Assembly (NCBI GenBank): GCA_003023165.1
Contig: PXSD01000074.1
Location: 1-5,716 of the forward strand
Source: Halobacteriales archaeon QS_9_67_15
GTDB taxonomy: Archaea > Halobacteriota > Halobacteria > Halobacteriales > Haloarculaceae
Direction of reading: 5' to 3'
DNA: 5,716 nt
Below are positions 5,283-5,716 of the stretch, piece after piece (position 1 is the stretch's first letter; each line of letters opens with the position of its first letter). The notes under the pieces are model-generated. The model was not told where the DNA came from and ran no database searches. It saw only the letters and a program-made list of their open reading frames with translations. A program made the translations under genes and the position numbers.

Positions 5283-5716
5283 ATGACGGTATCGGACGAG
5301 GGCCGCGAGCGACTCGCGGACGTAGTGGCGCTTCAGCCGACGAAAAACGCCGAGTTGCAGGCCCGGTGGGACATGGACAGCGGGAGCGACGTCCATCAGT
5401 ACCTCGAATCCGAGCTGAAAGACTACTACTACCGCAACGAGGACGGCCTCATCTGTGCGACGCCGGAGGCGAACGAACTCGTCGGCGACGACGTCGACGG
5501 CGAGGTGAACGAACAGGTCGTCACCGCGCCGCCGCTGCAGGCGGCCGTCATCGATGTCGTCCCCGACCACGACGCGGAACCGCAGAGCGTGGTCGCCACG
5601 CTCCACGACCTCCGCGACACCGGTTACGACCCCGAGGTCGATGACGTGCGGTCGGCGCTGCGGTCGCTCACCGAGAAGGGCGTCGTCGAACGCGTCCAGA
5701 AGACCGTGCCGACCTA
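5283..5716 (+). CDS. DUF5797-like winged-helix-like protein, 3' end missing
   Basis: 144 complete codons, then TA at the right edge, so the next codon is either Tyr or a stop and cannot be resolved. The N-terminus begins MTVSDEGRERLADVVALQPTKNAELQARWDMDSGSDVHQYLESEL. This resembles a helix-turn-helix unit followed by a wing (YYYRNEDGLICATPEA, 48-63). A second similar unit, LQAAVIDVV...SVVATLHDLRDTGYDPEVDDVRSALRSLTEKGVVERV (about 85-138), looks like another winged helix with an EKGVV strand. I recall this pattern as the haloarchaeal DUF5797 family, in which KTVPT is followed by a further strand, so the partial codon is probably Tyr or the protein continues after the edge. A DNA-binding regulator is a reasonable inference, but no target is known. 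It is separated from the operon by 121 bases with its own TATA-like element. Confidence 0.83.
   Translation, partial: MTVSDEGRERLADVVALQPTKNAELQARWDMDSGSDVHQYLESELKDYYYRNEDGLICATPEANELVGDDVDGEVNEQVVTAPPLQAAVIDVVPDHDAEPQSVVATLHDLRDTGYDPEVDDVRSALRSLTEKGVVERVQKTVPT

Noticed and set aside
1..5716. CRISPR arrays, tRNA or rRNA genes, IS elements, toxin-antitoxin or defence genes
   Set aside because: No regularly spaced repeats, RNA-gene signatures, transposase motifs or defence domains were seen in reading both strands.

Overview
The window looks like chromosomal DNA from a halophilic archaeon (class Halobacteria). It is very GC-rich. The proteins are strongly acidic (many Asp and Glu, few Lys), and intergenic regions carry TATA/BRE-like elements a short distance upstream of start codons instead of bacterial -35/-10 boxes. 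The gene families (a haloarchaeal PAPS-reductase-like protein, DUF7110-, DUF5788- and DUF5797-like proteins, and a PolX with a PHP domain) fit that group. Family names are recalled from protein patterns, not searched. I cannot fix the genus.

Layout: (1) 1-643, minus strand: the first 214 codons of a PP-loop PAPS-reductase-family protein, cut by the left edge. (2) 644-796: divergent promoter region. (3) 797-1462, plus: a SpoIIM-like integral membrane protein. (4) 1463-1587: convergent spacer. (5) 1588-2190, minus: an acidic DUF7110-like protein of unknown function. (6) 2191-2358: divergent regulatory region with a duplicated TATAGGGC element and a hairpin. (7) 2359-5161, plus: a compact three-gene operon with 4-base overlaps at both junctions: a DUF5788-like protein, DNA polymerase/3'-5' exonuclease PolX, and a Mut7-C RNase-domain protein. 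(8) 5162-5282: spacer ending in a near-leaderless promoter. (9) 5283-5716, plus: the start of a DUF5797-like, winged-helix-like protein, cut by the right edge just after its 144th codon.

The clearest functional unit is the polX operon. PolX combines a family X polymerase with a PHP nuclease, as in base-excision or gap repair. It is translationally coupled to an uncharacterised coiled-coil-like protein upstream and a predicted PIN-like nuclease with a zinc ribbon downstream. The most unusual local structure is a pair of perfect 17-nt hairpins, 5 nt apart, that together form 13 codons inside the polX linker between the polymerase and PHP domains. It looks like an in-frame palindromic insertion. 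I did not find a defence system, CRISPR array, IS element, tRNA or rRNA.
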